Below are positions 26,739 to 36,219 of a stretch of 48,893 nucleotides of DNA, piece after piece. Under the pieces are notes generated by a model that saw only the letters and a list, made by a program, of their open reading frames with translations, had not been told where the DNA came from and made no database searches. Origin of the DNA: Psychrobacter sp. 72-O-c (GTDB lineage Bacteria > Pseudomonadota > Gammaproteobacteria > Pseudomonadales > Moraxellaceae); the NCBI RefSeq assembly GCF_904846605.1, contig NZ_CAJHBI010000026.1, forward strand, positions 1 to 48,893, in the 5' to 3' direction. The position numbers were made by a program, and so were the translations under genes. Position 1 is the first letter of the stretch; each line of letters begins with the position of its first letter.

Positions 26739-27809
26739 ATGGGTCGTTATATCTTAAAAAGGTTGCTGCTGATATTGCCAACGCTATTTTTGATATTGCT
26801 GGCGAACTTCGTTATTGTACAAGCCGCGCCTGGTGGTCCAGTTGAGCAGCAGTTGGCACTGATTGAACAAGGGGCTAAAGATAATGCACTCAATGGCAAT
26901 ATAGGAGCGGGCAGTTCAGGTGGTAACGACAGTACTTATCAAGGGACGCGCGGACTGTCAGAGGATATGGTCGCGGCAATCAATGCTCAATATGGCTTTG
27001 ATAAATCAGCGCCAGAACGCTTTTGGCTAATGCTAAAGAATTATGCCCGTCTAGACTTTGGCGAGTCTTTCTTTAAAGGGCAGTCGGTTACAGAGTTGAT
27101 TATAGAAAAGCTGCCAGTATCCATATCGCTTGGGCTGTGGAGTACGCTATTAATCTACTTAATAGCCATTCCGTTAGGTGTTTATAAAGCTATGCATCAT
27201 GGATCAGCGATTGACAAGGCGACTGCCATGCTACTTGCAGTAGGGCATGCGATACCAGTGTTTGTGTTTGCTGTGATTTTATTGGTATTTTTTGCAGGTG
27301 GCAGCTATTGGAATCTATTCCCTTTGCAAGGACTGACCTCAGAGAATTTTGATCAGCTATCAGCGATTGGTAAGATTAAAGATTACTTTTGGCATTTGGC
27401 GTTGCCGTTACTAGCAAGTACGGTTGGCGGCTTCGCTGGCCTGACTTATCTGACTAAGTTTAGCTTTTTAGAAGAGCTGGGTAAACAATACGTGCTCACT
27501 GCGCGCGCGAAAGGCTTAGGCGAGCGGCAAGTTTTGTATGGTCATGTGTTCCGTAATGCTATGTTGATTATTATCGCCGGTATTCCCGCAGCTATTGTTG
27601 GTATTTTCTTTGCTGGAAACTTCTTAATTGAGATTATTTTTAAGCTTGATGGGTTAGGGTTGTTAGGCTTTGAAGCCATTCAGCAACGAGATTATCCAGT
27701 AGTTTTTGGTACGCTGTTTATCTTTACTTTAGTAGGGCTGCTATTACAGCTAATCAGTGATTTAAGCTACCATTTGATTGATCCCCGTATTGATTTTGAG
27801 GGGCGCTAA
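26739..27809 (+). CDS. yejB: Peptide ABC transporter permease YejB
   Basis: Inner-membrane permease of the BPD_transp_1 family, 356 residues. A first transmembrane helix is at residues 9-30, then a periplasmic loop with a Gly/Ser/Asn-rich insert near 48-70, and five more helices. The EAA-loop coupling sequence LTARAKGLGERQVLYGHVFRNA is present near 254-275. It matches YejB by the N-terminal YILKRLLLILPTL and the PGGPVEQ motif. Its stop overlaps the yejE start by one base, so the two are translationally coupled. Confidence 0.94.
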   Translation: MGRYILKRLLLILPTLFLILLANFVIVQAAPGGPVEQQLALIEQGAKDNALNGNIGAGSSGGNDSTYQGTRGLSEDMVAAINAQYGFDKSAPERFWLMLKNYARLDFGESFFKGQSVTELIIEKLPVSISLGLWSTLLIYLIAIPLGVYKAMHHGSAIDKATAMLLAVGHAIPVFVFAVILLVFFAGGSYWNLFPLQGLTSENFDQLSAIGKIKDYFWHLALPLLASTVGGFAGLTYLTKFSFLEELGKQYVLTARAKGLGERQVLYGHVFRNAMLIIIAGIPAAIVGIFFAGNFLIEIIFKLDGLGLLGFEAIQQRDYPVVFGTLFIFTLVGLLLQLISDLSYHLIDPRIDFEGR

Positions 27810-28975
27810 TGTCGAATCATCAGACCCCTTCTAACGCTGAGTCTTCTATTGAGTCTTCAAACTCTATTCCTTTAAATGGTAAGCACGCTGATTCTAAACT
27901 TCCTGACTCTACACCACCCCAGACCCCAGAAACCAATCTAGCCAAACAAAAAAAACGCCACTTAAACCCTGTTTGGCAGGCGCGACTAGATCGTTTTCGT
28001 GATAATCGTCTTGGAGTGATCTCCTTAGTTGTTTTTACGGTGGTGTTCGTAATTTGTATGGCGGTCAATGTGATTGCCAATGATAAGCCGCTATTGGTAC
28101 AGTATCAGGGCGATTATTATATACCGGTATTGAAGGCTTATCCTGAGACGACTTTTGGTGGCATATTTGAGACTGAGACCAATTATAAAGATCCTGCGGT
28201 ACAAGAATTAATCAATGCGCAGGGTTATTATGTGATGCCGCTCATTCCATTTGCCGATCAGACGCCCAACGTTGAGCTGGGTCTTCCATATCCAGCAGCG
28301 CCAAATAGCCAGAATTGGCTGGGCACTGATGATATGGGGCGTGATGTGCTGGCGAGGATACTCTATGGTATGCGGGTGTCCTTACTATTCGGCTTGGCAC
28401 TGACCATAGCTGGGGCCATTATCGGGATTATCGCCGGTGCCATTCAAGGCTATTATGGCGGCTGGATCGACTTAGCAGGTCAGCGTTTTATGGAAGTGTG
28501 GGGCGGCATGCCGCAGCTGTTTATGATCATTATTTTGGTCAGCTTGTTTAGTCCCAGTATTACTGTGTTATTTGCGTTGATGCTGTTGTTTGGCTGGATG
28601 GGATTGGTTGGCTTGGTTCGAGCAGAATTTTTACGCGCTCGTAACTTTGATTACGTCCGTGCAGCGCGTAATCTTGGCGTTTCAGACAGTCAAATCATGA
28701 TGAGGCATATACTACCCAATGCCTTGGCGTCGAGCTTATCGCAATTGCCATTTATTTTGACTGCCAATATCATTGCGCTGACGGCGTTAGATTTCTTAGG
28801 GTATGGTCTACCGCCTGGTTCGCCGTCTCTTGGTGAGCTGATGGTACAAGGAAAAAACAACCTTGATGCGCCGTGGCTAGCCTTGTCAGGATTTTTTAGT
28901 TTGACCTTTATTTTATCGCTGCTTATTTTCATTGGCGAAGCGCTGCGTGATGCGTTTGATCCGAGGCGCTCTTAA
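27809..28975 (+). CDS. yejE: Peptide ABC transporter permease YejE
   Basis: A 388-residue second permease of the Yej system. An N-terminal cytoplasmic Ser/Pro-rich extension of about 45 residues precedes LNPVWQARLDRFRDNRLG, the real start of homology. A membrane helix follows at about 70-93, then a periplasmic domain ending NWLGTDDMGRDV, then five helices with the EAA loop (VRAARNLGVSDSQIMMRHILPNA). The extension is longer than in E. coli YejE (341 residues). It begins at the final base of yejB and is followed at 1 bp by yejF. Confidence 0.94.
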   Translation: MSNHQTPSNAESSIESSNSIPLNGKHADSKLPDSTPPQTPETNLAKQKKRHLNPVWQARLDRFRDNRLGVISLVVFTVVFVICMAVNVIANDKPLLVQYQGDYYIPVLKAYPETTFGGIFETETNYKDPAVQELINAQGYYVMPLIPFADQTPNVELGLPYPAAPNSQNWLGTDDMGRDVLARILYGMRVSLLFGLALTIAGAIIGIIAGAIQGYYGGWIDLAGQRFMEVWGGMPQLFMIIILVSLFSPSITVLFALMLLFGWMGLVGLVRAEFLRARNFDYVRAARNLGVSDSQIMMRHILPNALASSLSQLPFILTANIIALTALDFLGYGLPPGSPSLGELMVQGKNNLDAPWLALSGFFSLTFILSLLIFIGEALRDAFDPRRS

Positions 28976-28976
28976 T

Positions 28977-30656
28977 ATGACAACGACCGTTAAACAAAAT
29001 AATGAACGACATCAAAGTAGTACCAGCGAACAAGCTTCTACAATTTTAACAGTCGATCAGCTGAGCATTGTTACTACTGCAGGCATACCGTTAGTTGATA
29101 AGCTGTCTTATCAACTTAAAAAAGGTCAAACGTTGGCTATCGTTGGTGAATCCGGATCGGGAAAATCTATTGCCAGTCTGGCACTATTAGGCTTATTACC
29201 AGAGAGTCTCATCGTTAGTGGCAACGTGCAGCTGGAAGAAGTAGGTAGATTATCAATAGCCAATGGTAGTAATAGTAGTAGCGCCCGAAATAAGGCGCTG
29301 AAGGCCATTCGTGGTCAGCGTATCGGCATGGTATTTCAAGAGCCAATGACCGCGCTAAACCCACTCCATACCGTTGCCAAGCAAATCGCTGAATCGTTAC
29401 GTCTCAGCGGCGTATCTAAGAAACAATGGCGCGAACAAACTATCGCTTTGCTAAATGACGTTAATATTACTGATCCCGCTGATAAGCTTAGCCGCTATCC
29501 GCACGAGCTGTCAGGGGGTCAACGCCAGCGGGTGATGATCGCTATGGCACTAGCACAAAAGCCAGATATTCTGATTGCCGATGAGCCTACTACTGCTCTT
29601 GATATAACCTTGCAGCATGAGATTTTAGCGCTGTTAGATAGCCTCAAGCGTGTGCATAATATGGCGATGGTTTTAATCAGCCATGACCTTAATATTGTCC
29701 GCCGTTATAGCGATGAGATTATCGTTATGCGCCAAGGACAGACCATTGAGGAAGGTAATACCTCAGCAATTTTTCACCAGCCTAAGGCCGACTACACCCG
29801 CACGCTGATGCAACAGAACTTTGGCGCAGCGCTAGATTTAGCTGATATTGTGGTTAAAGATAATCATGTGCCAGTGCTAGAAGTGAAAAACCTGCAAGTG
29901 CAATTTTCTATAGAAAAAAGCTTATTTGGCGGCACGAAGCGCTGGTTCGATGCTGTAAAAGACGTGAGCATGGCCTTACAGACAGGACAAGCGCTCGGTA
30001 TCGTGGGCGAGTCTGGCTCAGGTAAAACCACTATAGCGCTGGCGTTAAGTCAGCTGCTTGGTACTCAAGCGCGTGTTAGTGGGCAGATAGTTGTCAATGG
30101 GCAAGATATAAAGGCCTTGCCTAAAAATGAGCTGCGCAAGTTTCGCTCGCAGATTCAGATGGTATTTCAAGACCCATTTGCCAGTATAAATCCGCGCATG
30201 ACGGTGTTACAGATTGTTGAAGAAGGGCTACTCGTACAAGGATTCGGTAAGGTGGCGCGTCAGCAAGCCGTCGTGGATAGTCTGACAACTGTACATTTAC
30301 CTTTGGAGTTTGCTCATCGTTATCCGCATGAGCTATCGGGCGGTCAGCGTCAACGGGTAGCATTGGCGCGAGCATTGGTCATGCAACCGCGTTTACTGAT
30401 ATTAGATGAACCCACATCCGCGCTCGACAGTACCACACAGGTAACAGTGGTTAATCTGCTACGTGAAATTCAAGAAAAGTTGCAGATAAGCTACGTGTTC
30501 ATCAGTCATGATTTAAAGGTAGTGCGCGCGTTGTGCCAGCATATCATGGTTCTAAAAGATGGTGAGTGTGTTGAATCAGGACGTACCGAAAACATCTTTA
30601 ATCACCCGCAGCACCCTTATGCCAAGCGTTTGTTGCAAGCAAGTACCATGGCCTAA
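28977..30656 (+). CDS. yejF: Peptide ABC transporter ATP-binding protein with two ATPase domains, YejF
   Basis: Cytoplasmic ATPase that drives YejB/YejE. Both nucleotide-binding domains are in one chain: Walker A GESGSGKS near residue 57 and GESGSGKT near 344, each with its own LSGGQRQRV signature and Walker B (LIADEPTT and LILDEPTS). The length is 559 residues from the ATG at 28977, which has a GAGG ribosome site in the end of yejE. An in-frame extension upstream would overlap yejE by 44 bp and is unlikely. The operon seems to end here; a weak hairpin (30657-30688) follows. Confidence 0.95.
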   Translation: MTTTVKQNNERHQSSTSEQASTILTVDQLSIVTTAGIPLVDKLSYQLKKGQTLAIVGESGSGKSIASLALLGLLPESLIVSGNVQLEEVGRLSIANGSNSSSARNKALKAIRGQRIGMVFQEPMTALNPLHTVAKQIAESLRLSGVSKKQWREQTIALLNDVNITDPADKLSRYPHELSGGQRQRVMIAMALAQKPDILIADEPTTALDITLQHEILALLDSLKRVHNMAMVLISHDLNIVRRYSDEIIVMRQGQTIEEGNTSAIFHQPKADYTRTLMQQNFGAALDLADIVVKDNHVPVLEVKNLQVQFSIEKSLFGGTKRWFDAVKDVSMALQTGQALGIVGESGSGKTTIALALSQLLGTQARVSGQIVVNGQDIKALPKNELRKFRSQIQMVFQDPFASINPRMTVLQIVEEGLLVQGFGKVARQQAVVDSLTTVHLPLEFAHRYPHELSGGQRQRVALARALVMQPRLLILDEPTSALDSTTQVTVVNLLREIQEKLQISYVFISHDLKVVRALCQHIMVLKDGECVESGRTENIFNHPQHPYAKRLLQASTMA

Positions 30657-30688
30657 ATAAGAGAAAACTTAACCAATCTATCTCTTAT
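30657..30688 (+). terminator. Hairpin just after yejF
   Basis: ATAAGAGA and TCTCTTAT are perfect 8-bp arms with a 16-nt loop, overlapping the yejF stop region. No T-run follows, so this may be a processing or rho-dependent end rather than a classical terminator. Confidence 0.35.
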
Positions 30689-30907
30689 GAAAGATAAAAT
30701 AACTAAGCTGAGCTTCGCTTATTAAGTATTCAATATTTATCGCAACGACCCTATATTGTCTTTTCAGTCTACTTGATCACCGTTCGTAGTTTTATAAGTT
30801 AAACTTAAATGATATAACGCATTGTAAACATATATAACAATATAGGAATGTTTCGGTGATACCGAGAGGTTATGATATATGGATAATATTATTTTTAGGA
30901 AATTTTT

Positions 30908-32140
30908 ATGAATTTCAAATTACAAGCTAGAGTCGTTGGTACGGTCATAGTGGCGAGCAGTGCTCTTTACGTAGGCTGTGCTGCCTCTACTACTGAAATT
31001 AGTCCTACTGTGAAAGGCCCTACGGTTGACAACCCTTATGCGCCCACCGACCCAAATTTGGCTGTGGCTACAGTGGCTGGTGGCTGTTTTTGGTGTGTGG
31101 AAGCTGGTTATGAGAAAATACCTGGCGTAGTAGAAGTGGTCTCGGGCTATGCTGGTGGTCAGACCGAAAACCCAACATATAACTCGGTATCGGCAGGCGG
31201 CACTGGTCATACTGAAGCTGCGCAAGTATATTATGATCCGACGCAGATCAGCTATAAGGGTATAGTGCAAGCCTTGTGGCGCATCGCAGATCCGACCGAT
31301 GATAAAGGTCAATTTGTAGATCGTGGTACTCAGTATCGCCCGGCTATTTTTTATAACAACCAGCAAGAAAAGCAGACCGCTGAAGCCGCCAAGCAATCTC
31401 TGCAAGAGTCTGGGGTATATGACAAGAAGGTGGTAATTGAGATTGTTCCTGCTAGCACCTTCTACCCAGCGGAAGAGTATCATCAGGATTACTATAAGAA
31501 GAATCCACTACGCTACAAATATTACACCTTTAATTCTGGTCGCTACCAGTTTATCGAAAGCGTATATGGTAAAAACTATGAGCTGGATTTTAGCCAGTTT
31601 AAACCTACCGCTGGCAGCGTAAAGCAGGAAGTCTCAGGTAATGCTCTAAGCACTAAAGTAAGTACTAAAGCAGGTGCAGGCTTCAATCCAGATACGTTTG
31701 TAAAGCCGGGACAAGCTGAGCTTAAAAAGTCACTCAGTGACATACAGTATAAAGTTACTCAGGAAGATGGTACCGAGCGCGCTTTCAAAAATGCCTATTG
31801 GGATAACAAAGAGCCTGGGCTGTATGTAGACGTGATATCGGGTGAGCCGCTATATTCTTCTCGCGATCAATTCAAGTCTGGAACTGGCTGGCCGAGTTTC
31901 ACTCGCCCGTTAGGCGCTGATATGGTAGTTGAAAAGGCAGATCGGGGCTTCTTTTCAACCCGTACTGAAATTCGCAGCCGCTACGCTGACTCGCACGTGG
32001 GTCACGTATTTGATGACGGTCCAGCACCCACAGGTAAGCGCTATTGCATGAACTCAGCAGCAATGCGCTTCATTCCGCTAGCGCAGATGGAAAAGGAAGG
32101 TTACGGCAACTGGATTGACGAAGTAAAATCTGCCAGTTAA
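30908..32140 (+). CDS. msrAB: Exported bifunctional methionine sulfoxide reductase, MsrA-MsrB fusion
   Basis: A 410-residue repair enzyme that reduces both epimers of methionine sulfoxide. The N-terminal signal ends at C24 (YVGC), consistent with a lipoprotein, although Tyr at -3 is not ideal. MsrA follows, with the catalytic GCFWC at 59-63 and EEYHQDYY. MsrB follows from about 270, with [11 protein letters not shown] and the catalytic cysteine C380 in [14 protein letters not shown]. The MsrB part lacks the CxxC zinc pairs, like the MsrB domain of Neisseria PilB. Export suggests protection of periplasmic or outer-membrane proteins. It has an AGGA ribosome site and its own terminator. Confidence 0.95.
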   Translation: MNFKLQARVVGTVIVASSALYVGCAASTTEISPTVKGPTVDNPYAPTDPNLAVATVAGGCFWCVEAGYEKIPGVVEVVSGYAGGQTENPTYNSVSAGGTGHTEAAQVYYDPTQISYKGIVQALWRIADPTDDKGQFVDRGTQYRPAIFYNNQQEKQTAEAAKQSLQESGVYDKKVVIEIVPASTFYPAEEYHQDYYKKNPLRYKYYTFNSGRYQFIESVYGKNYELDFSQFKPTAGSVKQEVSGNALSTKVSTKAGAGFNPDTFVKPGQAELKKSLSDIQYKVTQEDGTERAFKNAYWDNKEPGLYVDVISGEPLYSSRDQFKSGTGWPSFTRPLGADMVVEKADRGFFSTRTEIRSRYADSHVGHVFDDGPAPTGKRYCMNSAAMRFIPLAQMEKEGYGNWIDEVKSAS

Positions 32141-32510
32141 ACTTTATTTGATTGTAATCAGAGATCGCTCACCGGTGTCTAATCACCAACATGGTGAGCG
32201 ATTTTTTTTGTCAGCGCTCTGCGGTGGCGGTGGTGCCGACCAGAATGGAGTAACTTAGTGCGTCCTCAGCACTCTTTATCAATATCCCGCTAAGCACGAA
32301 TTTTCGACCGCTCAACCCTTTCTCAATTTGTTTCTACAGGCAACTGGCGTACTCTATACTTCTATAGTGGCCCTATTCGATTATATAGACCCTATAAATT
32401 AATGATTGCCTCCGTTTTACGGATAACGACATTTAATGTCACATTGTCAATATCAGTGACGATGTGGCATGACACAAATGCCTATTCACTAAACAAATTG
32501 GAGAAAAAAT
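32141..32510. other. 370-bp intergenic region with terminator and small inverted repeats
   Basis: It holds the msrAB terminator (32165-32210). Nearer the 3' end, at 32431-32443, GACAT-TTA-ATGTC forms a small dyad, followed by several TGTCA/TGACA words up to 32475. This is in the promoter region of the small gene at 32511. No further genes were found. Confidence 0.5.
32165..32210 (+). terminator. Rho-independent terminator of msrAB
   Basis: ATCGCTCACC and GGTGAGCGAT form a perfect 10-bp stem around a 19-nt loop, followed by eight T residues. Confidence 0.85.
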
Positions 32511-32750
32511 ATGATAAAGACTGGAGATGAACTCCTGTGCACGGACGGTAATGATTGTTACGTAGCAGGAACGACCTACATTGTAGGCAAGTTTGTAAGC
32601 GGAGAATACTTTGAATTGTTGACAGGGTGCAATGATGATCGTTGGTATGTCACAATGGATGATGAAGGTATACGCGTATGCTTCAACTCCATTAGAAATG
32701 ACTATTGCGACGCTTGGTTTACTAAAGTAGAGAAGCCTAATTACGCCTAA
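32511..32750 (+). CDS. Small hypothetical protein, Cys-containing
   Basis: A 79-residue soluble, acidic protein with four cysteines (residues 10, 16, 40, 57) and many aromatics. The ribosome site GGAG lies 9 bp upstream, supporting the start. The pattern KTGDELLC...AGTTYIVGKF...WYVTMDDEGI recalls small SH3-like phage or accessory proteins that begin KVGDKVxCxD and contain xVGKxYxV, but this is only a likeness. No signal peptide. It is isolated between terminators and convergent with folE. Confidence 0.6.
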   Translation: MIKTGDELLCTDGNDCYVAGTTYIVGKFVSGEYFELLTGCNDDRWYVTMDDEGIRVCFNSIRNDYCDAWFTKVEKPNYA

Positions 32751-32921
32751 AAACAGATTTAGCGACAGTAATAAAGCCAGTCTATTTTTTTAAAAAGCTC
32801 TAAGATTTATTTCTGAGACCAGTAATATTCTTATTAGAGTTAAAGTTTTTGATAATGACCAATGACTTTTAAACAGTTTGTAAGAGAGTCAAGAACAGTC
32901 AAATAGACTTAAAAATTAACC

Positions 32922-32960
32922 AAAAAAAAGGACGCTCACGCATCCTTGAATTTATTTTTT
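32922..32960. terminator. Bidirectional terminator between the small gene and folE
   Basis: AAGGA pairs with TCCTT around a loop that contains an inner CG-CTCA-CG mini-stem. An eight-A run lies before it and a T-rich tract after it, so it can end transcripts from both sides. Confidence 0.5.
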
Positions 32961-32978
32961 GTTTTATTTTTTTAACAA

Positions 32979-33590
32979 TTAAAATGCCGGTTGCCGTCTA
33001 GGTATCGCGCTCAAAAATTCCATACGTGCTTGATTATCATGAACAAATTCACCTAGCATAGCGGTCGTACGTGTGGTTGTATGCTGCTTACTGACACCGC
33101 GCATCATCATGCACATGTGAGACGCATCCATCACTACCGCCACGCCGCGACAGCCGGTCACATCCATAATGGTCTGTGCAACTTGCTCGCTTAAGTTTTC
33201 TTGAACCTGTAAGCGACGAGCAAACATATCTACGATACGAGCAAATTTTGATAAGCCTAATACTTGCCCGTTTGGTAAGTAGCCCACATGTGCGATACCA
33301 TGAAAGGGCAGCATATGGTGCTCACATAACGAATAAAATTCAATGTTTTGTACCAGTACCAGCTCACGATTGGTCGATGGGAACAACGCGTCGTTGACAA
33401 CCTTATCCAAGCTTTGATGATAGCCTTTGGTCAAGTGAGCAAAAGCTTTTGCCGCGCGCATGGGAGTATCTCCAAGACCTGGGCGCTCTAAGTCTTCGCC
33501 AGTTGAAGTAATCAGTTGACGATAGGACTCAATGCTCTCTTGGTAATCTGATGTTATGGTTGGGGTATTACTCATAAGTTTGGCAGCCAT
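32979..33590 (-). CDS. folE: GTP cyclohydrolase I
   Basis: Converts GTP to dihydroneopterin triphosphate, the first step of folate synthesis. The zinc ligands are visible as C89 and H92 in [10 protein letters not shown] and C160 in SHMCMMMRG. The [20 protein letters not shown] segment is conserved in the family. The length is 203 residues, normal for the short bacterial form. A second ATG five codons later (33575) is an alternative start. It diverges from fabI with 319 bp between them. Confidence 0.97.
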   Translation of the reverse strand: MAAKLMSNTPTITSDYQESIESYRQLITSTGEDLERPGLGDTPMRAAKAFAHLTKGYHQSLDKVVNDALFPSTNRELVLVQNIEFYSLCEHHMLPFHGIAHVGYLPNGQVLGLSKFARIVDMFARRLQVQENLSEQVAQTIMDVTGCRGVAVVMDASHMCMMMRGVSKQHTTTRTTAMLGEFVHDNQARMEFLSAIPRRQPAF

Positions 33591-33909
33591 CCAAAATGTG
33601 GGTGTAGCTTAACGCTAAATCCTTGTTTATAAACAACGGTTATAAAGGATTCTTATAAAAATTGTGCAAGCTGGGAAGGGCTGTGATTATACGTGAACTT
33701 TGCCCAACTTCATACCGTTATGGACAAGGCTAAGTGCTTTAATCAGCGATTGTTCATAATTACCTATAATAGTTTACGACTGTTTACTTAATTTGATTCG
33801 TGTATAATGAGACATCTTTTTATCGCTTTATTTTTCTGCAATTTAGCAGTGTTTATTTATCATATCGAATATAAATTGCATATATTCGATCGATCCACAA
33901 GGAACTATT
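33591..33909. other. folE/fabI divergent promoter region
   Basis: A 319-bp gap between divergent genes. A perfect TATAAT is present at 33803-33808 on the plus strand, likely the fabI -10, with only poor -35 candidates. No ORF or RNA gene was seen. The minus-strand folE promoter was not identified. Confidence 0.45.
33803..33808 (+). promoter_or_regulatory. Likely -10 element of fabI
   Basis: TATAAT, 101 bp upstream of the fabI start codon. No convincing -35 lies at 16-18 bp, so an activator or an imperfect -35 is implied. Confidence 0.4.
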
Positions 33910-34719
33910 ATGCTACTCCAAGGACAACGCTTTGTCGTCACCGGCATCGCCAGCAAACTCTCTATTGCATGGGCTATCGCTGAAGCGCTGCATCGTGAAG
34001 GAGCATCTTTAATCCTAACTTATCCTAACGATAAAATTAAAAAGCGTGTGGATATGGCCGCCGAAAAATTCGAGGCCGATCTGGTACTTGAGTGTGATGT
34101 GGCCTCTGATGATTCTATTGCTGCCTGTTTTGAGCAAGTAACGGCGCATTGGGGTGACGGTATTGATGGCGTGGTACATGCGATTGGCTTTGCTCCGATG
34201 GATCAGCTCAATGGTGACTTTACCAGTGCTACTACTCGCGAAGGCAGCCAAATTGCCCATGATATTTCAAGCTATAGCTTTGTGGCGTTGGCCAAAGAAG
34301 CCCGCGAGCTGCTAGCAATGCGTCACGGTTCTATGCTAACTCTGACTTATGAAGGCAGCATTTCAGTCTTGCCAAACTATAATGTCATGGGTATGGCAAA
34401 AGCCAGTCTAGAGGCCAGTGTAAGATATTTAGCGACATCAATGGGTGGTGAAGGTATTCGCGTTAATGCCATCTCAGCAGGGCCTATCCGTACCCTTGCG
34501 GCTAGCGGTATTAAGTCATTCCGTAAAATGCTCGATATCAGTGAAAAAATCGCACCATTACAGCGTAATATTAGCCAAATGGAAGTGGGTAATGCCGCAC
34601 TCTTCCTGCTATCGCCATGGGCGTCTGGTATCACTGGGGAAATTATGTTCGTTGATGCCGGCTTTAATACTGTGGCCATCAGTGAGCAATTAATGATGCT
34701 AGATGAACAAGATAAATAG
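33910..34719 (+). CDS. fabI: Enoyl-[acyl-carrier-protein] reductase (NADH)
   Basis: Short-chain dehydrogenase-fold enzyme for the last reduction of each fatty-acid elongation cycle and the target of triclosan. The N-terminal [16 protein letters not shown] is the modified FabI nucleotide-binding loop. The active site has Y147 (TYEGS) and the pair Y157/K164 in [11 protein letters not shown]. The [14 protein letters not shown] segment is typical of FabI. The length of 269 is close to E. coli (262). The start has an AAGGA ribosome site. A terminator at 34802 ends it. Confidence 0.97.
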   Translation: MLLQGQRFVVTGIASKLSIAWAIAEALHREGASLILTYPNDKIKKRVDMAAEKFEADLVLECDVASDDSIAACFEQVTAHWGDGIDGVVHAIGFAPMDQLNGDFTSATTREGSQIAHDISSYSFVALAKEARELLAMRHGSMLTLTYEGSISVLPNYNVMGMAKASLEASVRYLATSMGGEGIRVNAISAGPIRTLAASGIKSFRKMLDISEKIAPLQRNISQMEVGNAALFLLSPWASGITGEIMFVDAGFNTVAISEQLMMLDEQDK

Positions 34720-34801
34720 ATTGAGTGGTTGGCAGCTGGTAATTAATTACTAATACTTAACCGCCCACTGTTATATGTTTTTGTATATATAAATAAGGAG
34801 A

Positions 34802-34827
34802 AAGGCAGCCAATCGGCTGTCTTTTTT
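34802..34827 (+). terminator. Rho-independent terminator after fabI
   Basis: AAGGCAGCC pairs with GGCTGTCTT (one G-T wobble) around a 4-nt loop, followed by a T-run. Confidence 0.75.
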
Positions 34828-34890
34828 CGTTATAACCTTTTTCAGTTATACTGTAGGCTTTTTCGGATGATGAGCTATTAGGCGGCGGAT

Positions 34891-35589
34891 ATGATAACCA
34901 AACTACCGAAATGGATACTGTGGGGTGGCGCGGTATTGGCTTTTAGTGCCGGCTGCGTTAATACTGCTGCGTTAATGGGCTTTACCAACCTGTCCGTATC
35001 GCATGTCACTGGTAATGTCAGTTTGTTTTCAGCTGCCATCGCGCATTTTGATGCTCGCAGTATTTTATATATTGGCGCGTCGTTATTGTCATTTTTGGCA
35101 GGGGCGATATTAAGTGGGTTTGTCATTGGGAAAACCTCTTTAAAGCTGGGAAAAAGCTATGGTCGCGCGCTGTATATTGAGGCAGCATTGCTATTGATCA
35201 GCTACTTTTTATATCAGCAGCATGATTATCTAGGACAGTTAGCAGCGGCAATGGCCTGTGGATTACAAAACGCTATGGTTGCCACGTATAGCGGCGCGGT
35301 CATACGTACGACCCATTTGACGGGTTTGACATCCGACATGGGCGCAGCGATTGGTAACTGGCTGGCAGGTCGCCGCATCAGTAAACCTACCCTTGGCTTT
35401 CAGGCTATCATTTGGTATTGCTTTTGCGGTGGCGGGGCAGTGGGTGCATTTTTGTATGCCAAAGTTGGCTATGGCGCGTTATTTTTACCCATCATTATTG
35501 TGTTAATGTCTGCTGTTATATACAACTATGCGTCAGATAATTTACCTGAGAAGCGACAACCAAGACGAAAAAAGCACTCATCAAATTGA
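34891..35589 (+). CDS. DUF1275 (YoaK) family membrane protein
   Basis: A 232-residue integral membrane protein with about six hydrophobic segments. The DUF1275 signature is visible as the N-terminal segment FSAGCVNTAALMGFTNLSVSHVTGN (split here: FSAGCVNTAA then SHVTGNVS) and the conserved middle GLQNAMVATYSGAVIRTTHLTGL with TSDMG. The C-terminus is short, basic and cytoplasmic. The function is unknown in the family. It is alone, with terminators on both sides. Confidence 0.9.
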   Translation: MITKLPKWILWGGAVLAFSAGCVNTAALMGFTNLSVSHVTGNVSLFSAAIAHFDARSILYIGASLLSFLAGAILSGFVIGKTSLKLGKSYGRALYIEAALLLISYFLYQQHDYLGQLAAAMACGLQNAMVATYSGAVIRTTHLTGLTSDMGAAIGNWLAGRRISKPTLGFQAIIWYCFCGGGAVGAFLYAKVGYGALFLPIIIVLMSAVIYNYASDNLPEKRQPRRKKHSSN

Positions 35590-35603
35590 TAAGCGCTTTT
35601 TTT
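35568..35603 (+). terminator. Terminator at the end of the DUF1275 gene
   Basis: An AAAAAAGC arm and a GCTTTTTT arm flank ATCAA/TTGAT (centre A). The structure overlaps the last codons and stop of the gene and ends in seven T residues. It also faces the minus-strand gene at 35659. Confidence 0.6.
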
Positions 35604-35658
35604 ATACTTTATAAATTCGTGTTGTGGCTTTCTTAAATAGGCTAAGTCATTAGATAGA

Positions 35659-35820
35659 CTATTTTTCGTCTTCTTTATGATCTTCGTGTTCGTGTAGACC
35701 TTGCATCATATCGAGCGCTGAATCGTCGGTACGCTGCTGGTCTTCTTTAGCAAGGCCGTCTTGATTAATATCTCTTGGTGCCATTTTGGTGGTAGCGTCA
35801 GTTTTGTTGTCGTTTGACAT
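35659..35820 (-). CDS. Small acidic hypothetical protein, 53 residues
   Basis: An ATG at 35820 reads MSNDNKTDATTKMAPRDINQ and continues for 53 codons, ending in a His/Glu/Asp/Lys-rich tail HEHEDHKEDEK. A good GGAGT ribosome site lies 7 bp upstream, which supports a real gene despite the size. The protein is very hydrophilic, with no cysteine, signal peptide or membrane segment, and is probably disordered; the tail could bind metal. I do not recognise a family. It is convergent with the DUF1275 gene. Confidence 0.7.
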   Translation of the reverse strand: MSNDNKTDATTKMAPRDINQDGLAKEDQQRTDDSALDMMQGLHEHEDHKEDEK

Positions 35821-36219
35821 GAGTTACTCCTGTTTGTTTTTATTAACTTTCCAATGGTAATATTATTAATTAAAGTCTATAAGCGTTAGTTGACTAATGC
35901 CTTTAGGTTACCCCATTGAGTATGTGATATCGATCACTAGTTGTACAGGGACGATGTGCGATTGTTTAGTGACGGTATGTAACAATATACCATCCTGATT
36001 TGACCAGTTGAGGTAAGTTATTACAGTCAGGTAATGATAAAGACATATTGATAATAAGGTTTTTTGAGAACACTGTAAAAAGCATTCGAGCGGAGAATAT
36101 TCCTGCTATGATGACGACGTATTTTGGTGGGGCCGTTATAAAGCTATTGCTAATGGCTAAAATTTATCTTTACCCCCTATAATTTTTATCACTGTTCTTG
36201 GACACAAGAAGGATATTTT
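35821..36219. other. 399-bp divergent intergenic region with a CRP-like site
   Basis: The gap separates the minus-strand 53-residue gene from the plus-strand transporter. Its one clear element is TGTGA-N6-TCACT at 35923-35938. No ORF, RNA gene or repeat was seen in the rest. Confidence 0.5.
35923..35938. promoter_or_regulatory. CRP/Vfr-like binding site
   Basis: TGTGATATCGATCACT fits the CRP half-sites TGTGA and TCACA, with one mismatch and the correct 6-bp spacer. It lies 282 bp upstream of the carboxylate transporter and 103 bp from the small minus-strand gene. Either could be the target; this is an inference. Confidence 0.45.

Noticed and set aside
28932..28976. Earlier start for yejF
   Set aside because: It would overlap yejE by 44 bp with no ribosome site, while the ATG at 28977 has GAGG upstream and matches family length.
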